Notes: generated by a model from the letters alone, not told the origin. Positions 37,502 to 46,613 are shown, counted from the stretch's first letter. The stretch is DNA of 64,000 bases from Bacteroidota bacterium (GCA_016868895.1 VGFK01000002.1:248001-312000); one strand, 5' to 3'. Program-made: numbers and translations.

Positions 37502-37681
37502 ATGCAGAAGAAGAAACCGACACCTCCTCCAGAACTTCCCTCAAAACCCGATCCTGAACTGATTCCTCCTCTCGATCCGGAAGAGCCATTGTTGCCGGAA
37601 GAGGACCCGGATTGGATGCCTGAGGAAGACCCATTTGAGACACCTCCATACGAAGTGCCTGAACCAGGAGAAGGCCCTTGA
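37502..37681 (+). CDS. small acidic proline-rich protein
   Basis: 59 aa, MQKKKPTPPPELP followed by repeated Pro/Glu/Asp segments (PEEDPDWMPEEDPFETPPYEVP) and ending GEGP. It has no signal peptide and would be disordered. Short acidic Pro-rich proteins of this shape occur in Bacteroidetes genomes, but the family and function are unknown to me. The opposite strand can be read as a Gly/Ser-rich ORF, which I judge less likely. Supported by composition and position only. Confidence 0.5.
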   Translation: MQKKKPTPPPELPSKPDPELIPPLDPEEPLLPEEDPDWMPEEDPFETPPYEVPEPGEGP

Positions 37682-37723
37682 TAGTTCGGCATGCTTTTCT
37701 CTTTTGTCTTCGTGCTTTCTTCT

Positions 37724-37754
37724 TTTGAAGTTCGCCGAGGAATGTTTAATTTTG
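37724..37754 (+). promoter_or_regulatory. promoter for tRNA-Leu and tmRNA
   Basis: TTTG (37724-37727), 19 bases, TAATTTTG (37747-37754): a full match to the Bacteroidetes promoter consensus, eight bases before the tRNA 5' end. Confidence 0.7.
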
Positions 37755-37762
37755 CACTCCTT

Positions 37763-37849
37763 GCCCAGATGGCGGAACTGGTAGACGCGTCAGACTCAAA
37801 ATCTGGTATCAGCAATGATGTGCAGGTTCGATTCCTGTTCTGGGCACCA
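37763..37849 (+). tRNA. tRNA-Leu (CAA)
   Basis: An 87-base class II tRNA with a long variable arm and encoded CCA. The acceptor stem pairs GCCCAGA with TCTGGGC, the anticodon loop is CTCAAAA with anticodon CAA at 37797-37799, and the T arm carries GGTTCGATTCC. It reads UUG codons. tmRNA begins one base after its CCA. Confidence 0.95.
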
Positions 37850-37850
37850 C

Positions 37851-38219
37851 GGGGCTGACCGGTATTGACAGCGTAGATCTTTGAAAGTAAGCATGCAGTG
37901 CGTTGCGAATGTTGCACTTTAATCTGAATTCGAAACCAATAAATGGCGAGAATACTTACGCCATGGCTGCCTAATCAGTGATTAGCGCACCCATTATGGC
38001 CGGCTGACGGGTTTTCCCTTACCCAGTCACCCTGCTGAATCAAAAAAAACAGGGATGCTGCATCCGAAGGCTGTGACGGATGCTTAAGCCTATTCAGCTA
38101 CGGATGCGGTTGGTTCGTTTGGTTCCTGCCGTTTCCCGACAATCAATTCCAGAATAAGCATGTAGAAAGCTTTTGACGAATATGTTTGGACGTGGGTTCG
38201 AATCCCACCAGCTCCACCA
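37851..38219 (+). ncRNA. ssrA: transfer-messenger RNA (ssrA)
   Basis: The 5' end GGGGCTGACCGGTATTGACAG and the 3' end GTGGGTTCGAATCCCACCAGCTCCACCA form the tRNA-like part, with 5' GGGGCTG pairing to 3' CAGCTCC. The tag frame reads GENTYAMAA and ends with TAA (37945-37974); with the alanine carried by tmRNA the tag is AGENTYAMAA. The ending resembles the Bacteroidetes tags that end in YALAA. It rescues stalled ribosomes and marks the peptide for proteolysis. It is co-located with tRNA-Leu behind the same promoter. Confidence 0.96.
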
Positions 38220-38262
38220 GTTTTCTGTCCTGGTAGCCAACAGAATTCATACTGCATTAAAA

Positions 38263-38281
38263 AAGGGGCCAATGGCCCCTT
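38263..38281 (+). terminator. hairpin after tmRNA
   Basis: An 8-bp stem, AAGGGGCC with GGCCCCTT, and a three-base loop (AAT), about 45 bases after the tmRNA 3' end. The A-run before and weak T-run after suggest it could serve both the tmRNA and the converging lipoprotein gene. Confidence 0.65.
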
Positions 38282-38302
38282 CGTCTTAAATATGCTTTTG
38301 AA

Positions 38303-38425
38303 TTATTTGTAACCGACCATATTGCGGTTCATCTGACAACCACCGGCTACGCTTTTGCCTGATGTACATGAACTTACCACCACCAGTGCAGAAAGAATAA
38401 GGAGGAGAAAACCGTATTTTTTCAT
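38303..38425 (-). CDS. 40-residue lipoprotein
   Basis: A short ORF on the minus strand reads MKKYGFLLLILSALVVVSSC, then TSGKSVAGGCQMNRNMVGYK. The leader is an ideal lipoprotein signal with Cys at residue 20, leaving a mature peptide of 21 residues with a second Cys. The reading frame, the signal and a -7-like TAGTTTTG box at 38443-38450 (minus) support it as real. The function is unknown. Confidence 0.65.
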   Translation of the reverse strand: MKKYGFLLLILSALVVVSSCTSGKSVAGGCQMNRNMVGYK

Positions 38426-38528
38426 TTTTTCAGGTTATGTAACAAAACTAGGTAAATAACGCCATAAATCATAGTAAATACCCTAAGCTCATGTTAAAAT
38501 CATCTTATATTGTGAGCGACAATTACTT

Positions 38529-39308
38529 ATGAAATTAAAATTAATCCGACCCGTTGTTTTCATGGATTTGGAAACCACGGGACTGAACTTGGCCTTGGAT
38601 CGTATAGTGGAAGTTGCATTGCTCAAAGTGCAAGTAGACGGCAGCCGAGTGATTAAACGAAAACTCATCAACCCTGGAATGGCTATTCCTGCGGAAGCAA
38701 CGGCTGTGCACGGCATCACCAATGAAATGGTGGCAAATGCGCCATCTTTTAAAGACCTGGCCAACGAAATCCGACAGTTCCTAGAGGGCTGTGACCTGGG
38801 TGGGTATAACTCCAATAAGTTCGACTGGCCGCTGTTGGTTGAAGAGTTTTTGCGCATTGGGTTGGACCTTAACATGGAAGGCAGGGAACTGGTGGATGTG
38901 CAAAAGATTTACCACAACATGGAGCCCCGAAATCTTTCGGCGGCCTACCGGTTTTACTGCAACAAAGAATTGGAAAATTCACACAGTGCTGAAGCGGATA
39001 TTTCCGCTACGTGGGAAGTTTTTGAGTCGCAATTGGACCGTTACCCCCAATTAGGAGATTCATTGGAATCGGTAAAAAAAGTAATAGGGGAAGAGATTAT
39101 TATTGATTTTGCCCGGAGAATGGCCATGGAAAATGGCAGAGAAATTTTTAACTTCGGAAAACACAAGGGAAAGGGAGTTGAAGACGTGCTCACTCAAGAA
39201 CCAACCTATTACGATTGGATGATGAAAAGTGAATTCCCTTTGCATACTAAAAAGAAGCTGACCGAGATTTTTAACCGTGTAATGCTCAAGCATAAAATAA
39301 AACAATAG
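38529..39308 (+). CDS. DnaQ-like 3'-5' exonuclease with a C-terminal DUF3820-like domain
   Basis: 259 aa. Residues 10-165 are an RNase T/DnaQ-type exonuclease with VFMDLETTGLN (DxE), IPAEATAVHGITNEM, GYNSNKFDWPLL (motif II) and HSAEADISAT (HxAxxD), so all acidic ligands are present. Residues from about 195 (FNFGKHKGKGVEDVLTQEPTYYDWM) resemble the DUF3820 family. It could be a proofreading-like subunit or a stand-alone repair nuclease. Confidence 0.85.
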   Translation: MKLKLIRPVVFMDLETTGLNLALDRIVEVALLKVQVDGSRVIKRKLINPGMAIPAEATAVHGITNEMVANAPSFKDLANEIRQFLEGCDLGGYNSNKFDWPLLVEEFLRIGLDLNMEGRELVDVQKIYHNMEPRNLSAAYRFYCNKELENSHSAEADISATWEVFESQLDRYPQLGDSLESVKKVIGEEIIIDFARRMAMENGREIFNFGKHKGKGVEDVLTQEPTYYDWMMKSEFPLHTKKKLTEIFNRVMLKHKIKQ

Positions 39309-39323
39309 CCGGTCGGTCATTCA

Positions 39324-40088
39324 TTGAAAAAACTTGTCATCATACCAACATACCTCGAGCAGGAAAATATTGCGTTCATGCTCCAAACGGTTTTTGAATT
39401 AGGCGGAATGTATCATGTATTGGTGATCGATGACAACTCTCCAGATGATACGGCTTCTATCGTAAAAGATTGGATGCATCGTTTCGCAGATCGGCTTTTC
39501 CTGATTCAGCGTCCGGGAAAATTGGGACTTGGAACAGCGTATCTGACTGGATTTCAGTGGGCCCTGGAGCGAGGATATGAGTATATTTTTGAAATGGATG
39601 CTGATTTTTCGCATGATCCGCAGGACTTGGAGCGTCTCTTCATCGCCTGCCATGAACAAGGAGCGGATGTGGCTGTCGGATCGCGGTATGTCCGGGGTGG
39701 TCAACTTGAAAACTGGCCTCTTCAACGAAAGATCATTTCCAAATGCGGGGCACTCTATAGCCGGTTTATCACCTGGATACCGGTTAAAGATCCCACAGCC
39801 GGATTTGTATGCTACCGTGCAGCCGTGCTCCATGCTATTGATTTGAGTGAAATTCGATCCATTGGGTATGCCTTTCAAATTGAAATGAAATATGCAGCCT
39901 GGAAACTGGGTTTTGCAATAAAAGAAGTTCCTATCGTTTTCAAAGATCGGCTGCATGGGGCTTCTAAAATGGCCAAAGGAATCATCCAAGAAGGAATAAA
40001 AGGAGTCCTCAAGTTGCAAATTGAATCCCTAAAAGGAATCTACCTCAAGCGCATTCGAAAAACTTCAGGAGTCCCGGTTGCAGTATGA
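39324..40088 (+). CDS. polyprenol-phosphate glycosyltransferase, DPM1-like
   Basis: 254 aa, GT2 family. It has KLVIIPTYLEQENI, VIDDNSPDDTASI (DD), EMDADFSHDPQDLERL (DxD), VGSRYVRGGQLENWP and HGASKMAKGIIQEGIKGVL, the pattern of dolichol/polyprenol phosphate mannose synthases, without the membrane domain of the longer type. It likely charges a lipid carrier with a sugar. The only N-terminal start in phase with the family is TTG at 39324. The EamA gene overlaps it by four bases. Confidence 0.9.
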   Translation: MKKLVIIPTYLEQENIAFMLQTVFELGGMYHVLVIDDNSPDDTASIVKDWMHRFADRLFLIQRPGKLGLGTAYLTGFQWALERGYEYIFEMDADFSHDPQDLERLFIACHEQGADVAVGSRYVRGGQLENWPLQRKIISKCGALYSRFITWIPVKDPTAGFVCYRAAVLHAIDLSEIRSIGYAFQIEMKYAAWKLGFAIKEVPIVFKDRLHGASKMAKGIIQEGIKGVLKLQIESLKGIYLKRIRKTSGVPVAV

Positions 40089-40966
40089 AAACGGCTTTTT
40101 TCCAACTGCATGTCGCTATCTTTCTCGCGGGATTTACGGGTGTGTTGGGCCGACTCATCACGCTGGATGAAGCCTCATTGGTTTGGTACCGAATGGGATT
40201 TTCCTCCTTGTTTCTGATGCTCATCAGTGCCTTTATCGGTCGGAACAAATTGCTCGCGTTTAAAGAAATGCTCCCCCTGTTGCTGGTGGGCGGCATCATG
40301 GCCCTTCACTGGCTACTTTTCTACGCAAGCATCAAATATGCCAATATATCAATCGCTTTGGTCTGCTTTTCGCTGGTTGGTTTTTTTACTTCCCTGCTTG
40401 AGCCATTGCTGGAACATAGAAGACCAGATCCAATTGAAGTTGCGTTGGGGTTAACTGTTGTCTTTGGAGTGTACCTGATATTTCATTTTGATGCGCACTT
40501 CCGTTTGGGTATTTTGTTGGGATTTATTTCTTCTTTTTTAGCGGCATTGTTTACGTACTATAACAAACGGCTGATCAACAAGCATGATGTGCACACGGTT
40601 TCACTCTATGAACTGACCGGAGGATGGTTGGTGCTCTCTGTGTTGCTTCCCTTTTATCTACCGGCCATTCAGGCCCAGTTTCAGTTTCCAGACGCGTCGG
40701 ATTTGCTTTGGTTATTGTTTTTAAGCCTGTTCTGTACCGTTCTGGCCCTGCGTCTGTCGGTTAGCGCATTAAAAGAACTTTCTTCCTTCACGGTCAACCT
40801 CAGTTATAATTTTGAACCTGTTTATGGAATTTTGCTGGCCTTCTTGATGTACAATGAGTATCAATTGCTGGGGATATCTTTTTATGCAGGACTTTCCATT
40901 ATTGTGCTAACTGTTTTGATACAAACCTATCGTGTATATTCATTCAAATTCATTTCTCATGAGTAA
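40085..40966 (+). CDS. EamA/DMT family transporter
   Basis: 293 aa with about ten membrane helices in two homologous halves, the layout of drug/metabolite transporters. The N-terminal half starts with QLHVAIFLAGFTGVLGRLITLDEASLVWYRMGF, a common EamA pattern. The substrate cannot be told. The start overlaps the glycosyltransferase stop (ATGA), and the stop overlaps the S9 peptidase start by eight bases, so the three genes form one operon. Confidence 0.88.
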   Translation: MKTAFFQLHVAIFLAGFTGVLGRLITLDEASLVWYRMGFSSLFLMLISAFIGRNKLLAFKEMLPLLLVGGIMALHWLLFYASIKYANISIALVCFSLVGFFTSLLEPLLEHRRPDPIEVALGLTVVFGVYLIFHFDAHFRLGILLGFISSFLAALFTYYNKRLINKHDVHTVSLYELTGGWLVLSVLLPFYLPAIQAQFQFPDASDLLWLLFLSLFCTVLALRLSVSALKELSSFTVNLSYNFEPVYGILLAFLMYNEYQLLGISFYAGLSIIVLTVLIQTYRVYSFKFISHE

Positions 40967-43913
40967 CAAGACTCTGGCGCTTTTCGGATTATTTTTTTTG
41001 TGTACCATCAACAGTATATGGGCGCAAAAGAAGCCTTTGGATCATAGCGTCTACGATGCGTGGCAGTCCATCGGAGAACGTAAAATTTCCCCCAACGGTG
41101 AATGGATTGCCTATACCATCGATGTACAGGAAGGCGATGGCGAACTGGTGGTTCAACGCTATGACTCAAGCCAGCGTATTGTTTTTCCAAGAGGGTATAC
41201 CTGTGACTTTACCAACGACAGCCGTTTGCTGCTCTTTAAAATAAAACCGTTGTATGCTGAGATTCGAAATGCTCGAATTAAAAAAACAAAACCAGAGGAC
41301 CAGCCCAAAGATTCGCTGGGAATATTGGATTTAACACAAGCGTCCTGGAAAAAAGTTCCCAATGTTTTGTCCTATAAACATCCAAAAGACTCCAGTGGCT
41401 GGTACGCGTACCACCTGACAAAAACCACTGATACGCTATCCCGCAATGGGAAGGACAGCTCTGGTGCAAAAAGAGATACGGTTAAAAAAAGTGTACCCCA
41501 GATCATCGAACATGTTCCGGATCCTGAACAAAAGCGCAAGCTAACACCCCGAAAGAAGTCAGATGACGATGCTGATGTATTCCATGAACAGTGGCTGGAT
41601 GCAGAGGATCCGCTGCCATCTGGTGCAGCACAACCGGAGGGATCTGATTTGGTGATCGTTGATTACAGGCGCGGTTTATTCAAGACTCAGCCCTACGTCA
41701 GCGAGTATGCCTGGAGTGACAATGGAAAAATATTGTTGTTTGAAACTACGGTCGCCAGGCGAAATGCTTCACAAAAGCCGAGTGTGCAGATTTGGAGGTC
41801 GACAGAAAACCGGATGGATACATTACTGGTTGGGGGCAATGATTTTAAACATTTTGCCATCGACAAAAATGGGTATCAAATTGCGTTTTTGGCTGAACGG
41901 GACAGTGCATTTTCGTCGCCTCAAAAATTTTATGCCCTCTGGTACTGGGAAAATGGTGATGCTGCTGCGCGGACACTGGTCAATCGCACTACCAAAGGAA
42001 TGAGCATCAACTGGATCATCAGTCCAGATTTTATGCCTTTTTTCAGCAAGTCGGGTCAGCGACTCTTTCTGGGTACTGCTCCTGCAAAACCCCTGCGGGA
42101 CACAAGTTTAATTGATATTGACCTGGTGAAGCTTGATGTATGGCACTACAATGATGAATACCTACAACCGTACCAACTGAAAAATCTGGACCAAGAGAAA
42201 AAGCGTTCATTTCTTTCCATGGTGGAAACCGAAACGGGTGTCTTTCGCCAGTTGGCCGATGCCGATGTGCCTCAGGTTGTGGTATCCAATGAAGGAGATG
42301 GTCATCAGTTCCTGGGCATCAGTGACAAGCCGTATCGTTTGGCCATGCAGTGGGAGGGGGGAACCCGAAAAGATGTATACTCTGTTGATCCGGTTTCAGG
42401 AAAGCGCACACTCTTGGTGAAATCGCTTGACGGCATGCCCATGATTTCTCCCCGGTCCCGGTACATTTTTTGGTACGACATGGAAAAAAGAAGTTATGTA
42501 GTTCATGACCGTGGTAAAACATTACCAGTGAGCGCGTCTGTTTCCACAAAACTCTACGACGAAGAGTACGATATGCCTTCATATCCAACACCCTATGGTG
42601 TCATGCGCTGGTTGGAAAATGATTCACTGCTTTATGTATACGATCGGTATGATATTTGGCAGTTGGATCCCACCGGTAAACATCCTGCTGTTAATCTAAC
42701 AAAAGGGGAGGGAAGAAAACATCATATTTCCTATCGGTGGATCAATACGAATACAGCTGCTCCAGCCCTGGAATGGGGCCAGGTGGTCATGTTGCGGCAA
42801 TTCAATGAGAAAAATAAGCAGTCCGGTTTTGCACGCATGCTCATGGGTAAAGCGGAAAAACCACACGTACTGCAGATGAGTGCTGCATCGGTGAACGGCG
42901 TCATAAAAGCGAAAAACAGTTCCACCTATATCTACACAAGAGAACGCTTTGATAGCGCTGCATCGATCTTTTTTTCGAGTGATTTAATTGCAGGCCGACG
43001 ACTCAGTTCAATCAATCCACAACAGGCATTGTATAATTGGATGACAGCTGAGTTGGTTGAGTGGAAGGCCTATGATGGAAAAATAGCAACAGGTATCGTG
43101 TACAAGCCGGAAGATTATGATCCCAAGCGCAAGTATCCAATGATTGCTTATTTCTATGAAACCTTGTCCGACGGACTGTATTCTTATTTGCCTCCGTCTC
43201 CAACGCCAAGTCGACTCAACATTCCATTTTTTGTGAGTCGCGGGTACATCGTCTTGGCTCCGGATATCCGGTATCAAAAAGGTTATCCCGGGAAAGCCGC
43301 ATATGATTATGTAGTGAGTGGCGCACGAGCACTGGTGAAAAAGGGGTGGGTTGACAGCACGCGCATGGGTATTCAGGGACAAAGCTGGGGTGGGTACCAA
43401 GTGGCTCATATCATCACCCGAACCAATTTATTTGCGGCAGCGTGGGCTGGAGCTCCGGTGGCCAATATGACCAGTGCTTATGGTGGCATACGATGGGAAA
43501 GTGGCATGAATCGTCAATTCCAATACGAAAAAAGTCAGAGTCGCATTGGTGCCACGCTCTGGGAGAAGCCACAACTGTATCTGGAAAATTCTCCTCTATT
43601 TCATTTGAAGCGCGTGAAAACTCCATTGGTCATTATGGCCAATGACAATGATGGTGCAGTTCCCTGGTACCAAGGGATAGAATTGTTTACGGCCATGCGC
43701 AGGCTCAACAAACAGGTATGGATGTTGAATTATAACGGAGAAGCCCATAACTTGATTGAGCGGAAAAATCGAAAGGATATTCAAGTGCGTGAGCAGCAAT
43801 TCTTTGATTGGCTGTTGAAAGGAGAGAAGCCCAGTGTTTGGATTAAATATGGAGTTCCGGCGATTGAAAAAGGGATGAACTGGGGATTGGAGTCTGTCTT
43901 AGATAAAGACTAA
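40959..43913 (+). CDS. exported S9 family prolyl-oligopeptidase-like peptidase
   Basis: 984 aa. A signal peptide ends near NSIWAQ. The N-terminal two thirds form a beta-propeller, and the C-terminal third is an alpha/beta hydrolase with GIQGQSWGGYQV (nucleophile Ser), ANDNDGAVPW (Asp) and NGEAHNL (His), a complete triad. Such enzymes cleave short peptides in the periplasm. A Ser-rich, basic low-complexity insert (around KKSVPQIIEHVPDPEQKRKL) is unusual. ATG 40959 is preferred to 40932 because it starts the signal peptide. Its stop overlaps the converging E2 gene by four bases. Confidence 0.93.
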   Translation: MSNKTLALFGLFFLCTINSIWAQKKPLDHSVYDAWQSIGERKISPNGEWIAYTIDVQEGDGELVVQRYDSSQRIVFPRGYTCDFTNDSRLLLFKIKPLYAEIRNARIKKTKPEDQPKDSLGILDLTQASWKKVPNVLSYKHPKDSSGWYAYHLTKTTDTLSRNGKDSSGAKRDTVKKSVPQIIEHVPDPEQKRKLTPRKKSDDDADVFHEQWLDAEDPLPSGAAQPEGSDLVIVDYRRGLFKTQPYVSEYAWSDNGKILLFETTVARRNASQKPSVQIWRSTENRMDTLLVGGNDFKHFAIDKNGYQIAFLAERDSAFSSPQKFYALWYWENGDAAARTLVNRTTKGMSINWIISPDFMPFFSKSGQRLFLGTAPAKPLRDTSLIDIDLVKLDVWHYNDEYLQPYQLKNLDQEKKRSFLSMVETETGVFRQLADADVPQVVVSNEGDGHQFLGISDKPYRLAMQWEGGTRKDVYSVDPVSGKRTLLVKSLDGMPMISPRSRYIFWYDMEKRSYVVHDRGKTLPVSASVSTKLYDEEYDMPSYPTPYGVMRWLENDSLLYVYDRYDIWQLDPTGKHPAVNLTKGEGRKHHISYRWINTNTAAPALEWGQVVMLRQFNEKNKQSGFARMLMGKAEKPHVLQMSAASVNGVIKAKNSSTYIYTRERFDSAASIFFSSDLIAGRRLSSINPQQALYNWMTAELVEWKAYDGKIATGIVYKPEDYDPKRKYPMIAYFYETLSDGLYSYLPPSPTPSRLNIPFFVSRGYIVLAPDIRYQKGYPGKAAYDYVVSGARALVKKGWVDSTRMGIQGQSWGGYQVAHIITRTNLFAAAWAGAPVANMTSAYGGIRWESGMNRQFQYEKSQSRIGATLWEKPQLYLENSPLFHLKRVKTPLVIMANDNDGAVPWYQGIELFTAMRRLNKQVWMLNYNGEAHNLIERKNRKDIQVREQQFFDWLLKGEKPSVWIKYGVPAIEKGMNWGLESVLDKD

Positions 43914-45295
43914 AGTGTTCTGTCCTTTCCAAAGGATTCCAGTGTCTTGACAAATTCTGTCAGGAAGCTGGCTCCCATTGCTCCATCGATGATGCGGTGA
44001 TCGTAGGACATGGATACAAACATCATGTGCCGTATGGCAATGCTGTCGCCTTTATCCGATTCCACCACAATGGGTTTCTTTTTTATGGTACCGGTTGCAA
44101 GTATGGCCACCTGAGGCTGATTGATGATGGGTGTTCCCATGAGGCTTCCAAATGTTCCCACATTGGTGAATGTAAAGGTGCCATCTTGGGTATCGGTTGG
44201 ATGGAGTTTACCTGTTCTGGATTGCAGAGCCAGGCGATTGACCTGTTTGGTCAGCCCAATTAAATTGAAATGATCCGCCCCTTTGATGACTGGAACGATC
44301 AGGTTCCCTGTAGGGAGAGCAGTCGCCATGCCAATATTGATATCTTTTTTAACAATGATCTTGTCTCCCTGAATACTTGAATTCAGCAGGGGAAACTTGC
44401 GCAGGCATTTTACTATTGCTTCAATGAAGATAGGGGTCAGGGTGATTTTTTCACCTTCTCGTTTTTCAAAATCTTTTTTGATGGAATCTCTCCAAACAAA
44501 GATGTTGGTGACATCTGCTTCCGAAAAACTGGTTACATGCGCACTTGTTGCTTTGCTGCGGGTCATGTGCTCGGAAATCAATCGGCGCATCCGATCCATT
44601 TCAATGATTTCTACATTTCCATTAGTCGGATGGTCAACCGAATGCACGGAGGGCGATTCTGTTGCAGGTGAAACAGGAACAGAGGCGATGGGGGATGTGT
44701 GCGATGGTGGAGCAACAAAGGGCGTGTGCTGAACGGATGGTACAATAGGAGCAGACTGACGATTTTCTAGGTAGTGTAGTATATCTTTTTTAGTCACTCT
44801 TCCTTCATTGCCGGATCCTGAAATTTTTTCCAGTTCGGAAAGGGATATTCCCTCTCGTGAAGCAATATTCATTACCAGAGGAGAGTAAAAGCGTCCGTTC
44901 TCACCTTTAGGCGCAGATTCGAATGAAGATGGTTGGAAGGGAACATCTCCAGCATTCCCATTTGCTGAAGAGTCGACTGAAATGGCAGGGGGAGGTGCAG
45001 GAGGTGCGACAGGAAGTGCTGGTTCTGGTAGGGGAACAGCCTGTGCAACTGCCTGCGAAGTTTTGATACGGGCGATTACCAACCCAATGGGAACAACATC
45101 ATTTTCATTGCACACTATTTCTTCCAGTATCCCTTCGGCGGTTGAGGGGACTTCACTGTCAACTTTGTCCGTTGCGATATCCAATAAGGTTTCATCTAAT
45201 TTCACGGCATCACCCACCTTTTTATGCCACTTTAAAACTGTGGCTTCCATAATGCTCTCGCCGAGCTTGGGCATGATGATATCTACTACCGACAT
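43910..45295 (-). CDS. 2-oxoacid dehydrogenase E2 component, branched-chain or pyruvate type
   Basis: 461 aa. An N-terminal lipoyl domain with DIATDKVDSEVPSTAEG (Lys in DKV) is followed by a long Pro/Ala linker, a peripheral-subunit-binding domain and the acyltransferase core with GTFTFTNVGTFGSLMGTPIIN and [11 protein letters not shown]. The lipoyl motif DKVDSE is of the branched-chain/pyruvate E2 group, unlike the SEKATFE of SucB. No E1 or E3 gene is adjacent, so the substrate is open. Confidence 0.88.
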   Translation of the reverse strand: MSVVDIIMPKLGESIMEATVLKWHKKVGDAVKLDETLLDIATDKVDSEVPSTAEGILEEIVCNENDVVPIGLVIARIKTSQAVAQAVPLPEPALPVAPPAPPPAISVDSSANGNAGDVPFQPSSFESAPKGENGRFYSPLVMNIASREGISLSELEKISGSGNEGRVTKKDILHYLENRQSAPIVPSVQHTPFVAPPSHTSPIASVPVSPATESPSVHSVDHPTNGNVEIIEMDRMRRLISEHMTRSKATSAHVTSFSEADVTNIFVWRDSIKKDFEKREGEKITLTPIFIEAIVKCLRKFPLLNSSIQGDKIIVKKDINIGMATALPTGNLIVPVIKGADHFNLIGLTKQVNRLALQSRTGKLHPTDTQDGTFTFTNVGTFGSLMGTPIINQPQVAILATGTIKKKPIVVESDKGDSIAIRHMMFVSMSYDHRIIDGAMGASFLTEFVKTLESFGKDRTL

Positions 45296-45362
45296 AGTTG
45301 GGTGCGAAATCTAAGTAAAATTACCTCAAATCCGGGGTTTCATCCGATTGGTAGGCAATAAC

Positions 45363-46613
45363 TTATCCAATATTTTTCCTCAAAAAATGAAGTGCGTGAG
45401 CAGCCGATAATTCTATGTTTCTTTTTCGATCAAAACGGAATTGGAACGATGTGCTGACTGTGCCTGATGCACTGCTGCAGGCCACCCACAACAGTCCGAG
45501 GTCTTTGGTCGGAGTTGCTCCTGTTGGGCCCATGATGCCAGAAGTGGCGAGTCCATAATCTGCACCTGCGACCAATCGAACTCCTTCAGCCATTTGTCGC
45601 ACCGTTTCATCACTCACCGCGCCATGTTCAGCAAGGGTAGAAGCTTCAACGTGCAGCATGGATTGCTTGAGATGATTGGAGTAACTCACTGCACCTCCCA
45701 GATAGAAGGCACTGCTGCCTGGAATAGAAGTGATGAGGTGAGCAATATACCCGCCTGTACAACTTTCTGCAACGGCCAGGGTTTTACCGGTCGATATGAG
45801 TAATTCGGCTACAGCCTCTTGCAGCGTAATATCTTTATTGACAACCATGAATTCACTGACCAGTGCTTGCAACTGAATGAATGTCTCTTCGAGCACCGAT
45901 ACAGGAAGGGTCGTTTGGAGTAAACTCAGTCGCAGTCGCACCATTCCATAATTGGGAAGGTAGGCCAGTTTGATTTCTTTTGGAAGCGTGCGTTCGAACT
46001 CAACCAGTTTCTCAGCGAGGAATGATTCCCCAATTCCTGCCGTCAACAATGTGCGATGTTCAACTGCCTGAACGTTGAATCGTTTGAGCAATCCGGGGAT
46101 GACGTCTTTAGTCATCATGCCCTTCATTTCGAACGGCACACCGGGCATGCTGATAAAAATTTTTTCATTTTTCTCGAACCACATGCCGGGTGCAGTGCCC
46201 CGTTTATTTTGAATAACCACGCAGGTATCTGGAACATCGGCCTGACGAAGATTGCGTTCAAGCAGGGGACGGTTCAATCGACGGGTAAATATATCCACCA
46301 CATTTTGATGCGCAGCCTCATTGCGCACCAGAGTTCCATTAAAGTAGCTGCACAACAAGGGCTTGGTGATATCATCTGAAGTAGGCCCTAATCCTCCTGT
46401 GATCAAAATAACTTCAGCATGTTGACTTTCCTCATCCAATGCAGCCCAAATGGCTTTCCACTCGTCGCCTACCGCTACTCTGCGCTTGATGTTGAATCCT
46501 GCTTTGTTCAGCTCCATGGCCATCCACGCACTGTTGGTATCGACCGTTTGTCCGATCAGCAACTCATCACCGATGGTAATGATTGAAACCGAAGATGCAG
46601 CTCCACTATGCAT
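45363..46613 (-). CDS. cinA: CinA family nicotinamide-nucleotide amidase
   Basis: 416 aa, fused form. The N-terminal molybdopterin-binding-like domain has SIITIGDELLIGQTVDTNSAWMA and TGGLGPTSDDIT; the C-terminal CinA domain has VAESCTGGYIAHLITSIPGSSAFYLGG and ATSGIMGPTGATPTK. The latter deamidates NMN in NAD recycling, and the gene name comes from competence loci. ATG 46613 is chosen because a longer frame to 46703 has a poor N-terminus. The thioesterase gene overlaps its start by eight bases. Confidence 0.95.
   Translation of the reverse strand: MHSGAASSVSIITIGDELLIGQTVDTNSAWMAMELNKAGFNIKRRVAVGDEWKAIWAALDEESQHAEVILITGGLGPTSDDITKPLLCSYFNGTLVRNEAAHQNVVDIFTRRLNRPLLERNLRQADVPDTCVVIQNKRGTAPGMWFEKNEKIFISMPGVPFEMKGMMTKDVIPGLLKRFNVQAVEHRTLLTAGIGESFLAEKLVEFERTLPKEIKLAYLPNYGMVRLRLSLLQTTLPVSVLEETFIQLQALVSEFMVVNKDITLQEAVAELLISTGKTLAVAESCTGGYIAHLITSIPGSSAFYLGGAVSYSNHLKQSMLHVEASTLAEHGAVSDETVRQMAEGVRLVAGADYGLATSGIMGPTGATPTKDLGLLWVACSSASGTVSTSFQFRFDRKRNIELSAAHALHFLRKNIG

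Noticed and set aside
37465-37917. Minus-strand ORF of 150 aa, Gly/Ser-rich at the C-terminus
   Set aside because: Its N-terminal half is antisense to tRNA-Leu and the start of tmRNA, so the long form cannot be a gene. The shorter form (37465-37692) is possible, but the plus-strand ORF is better supported.
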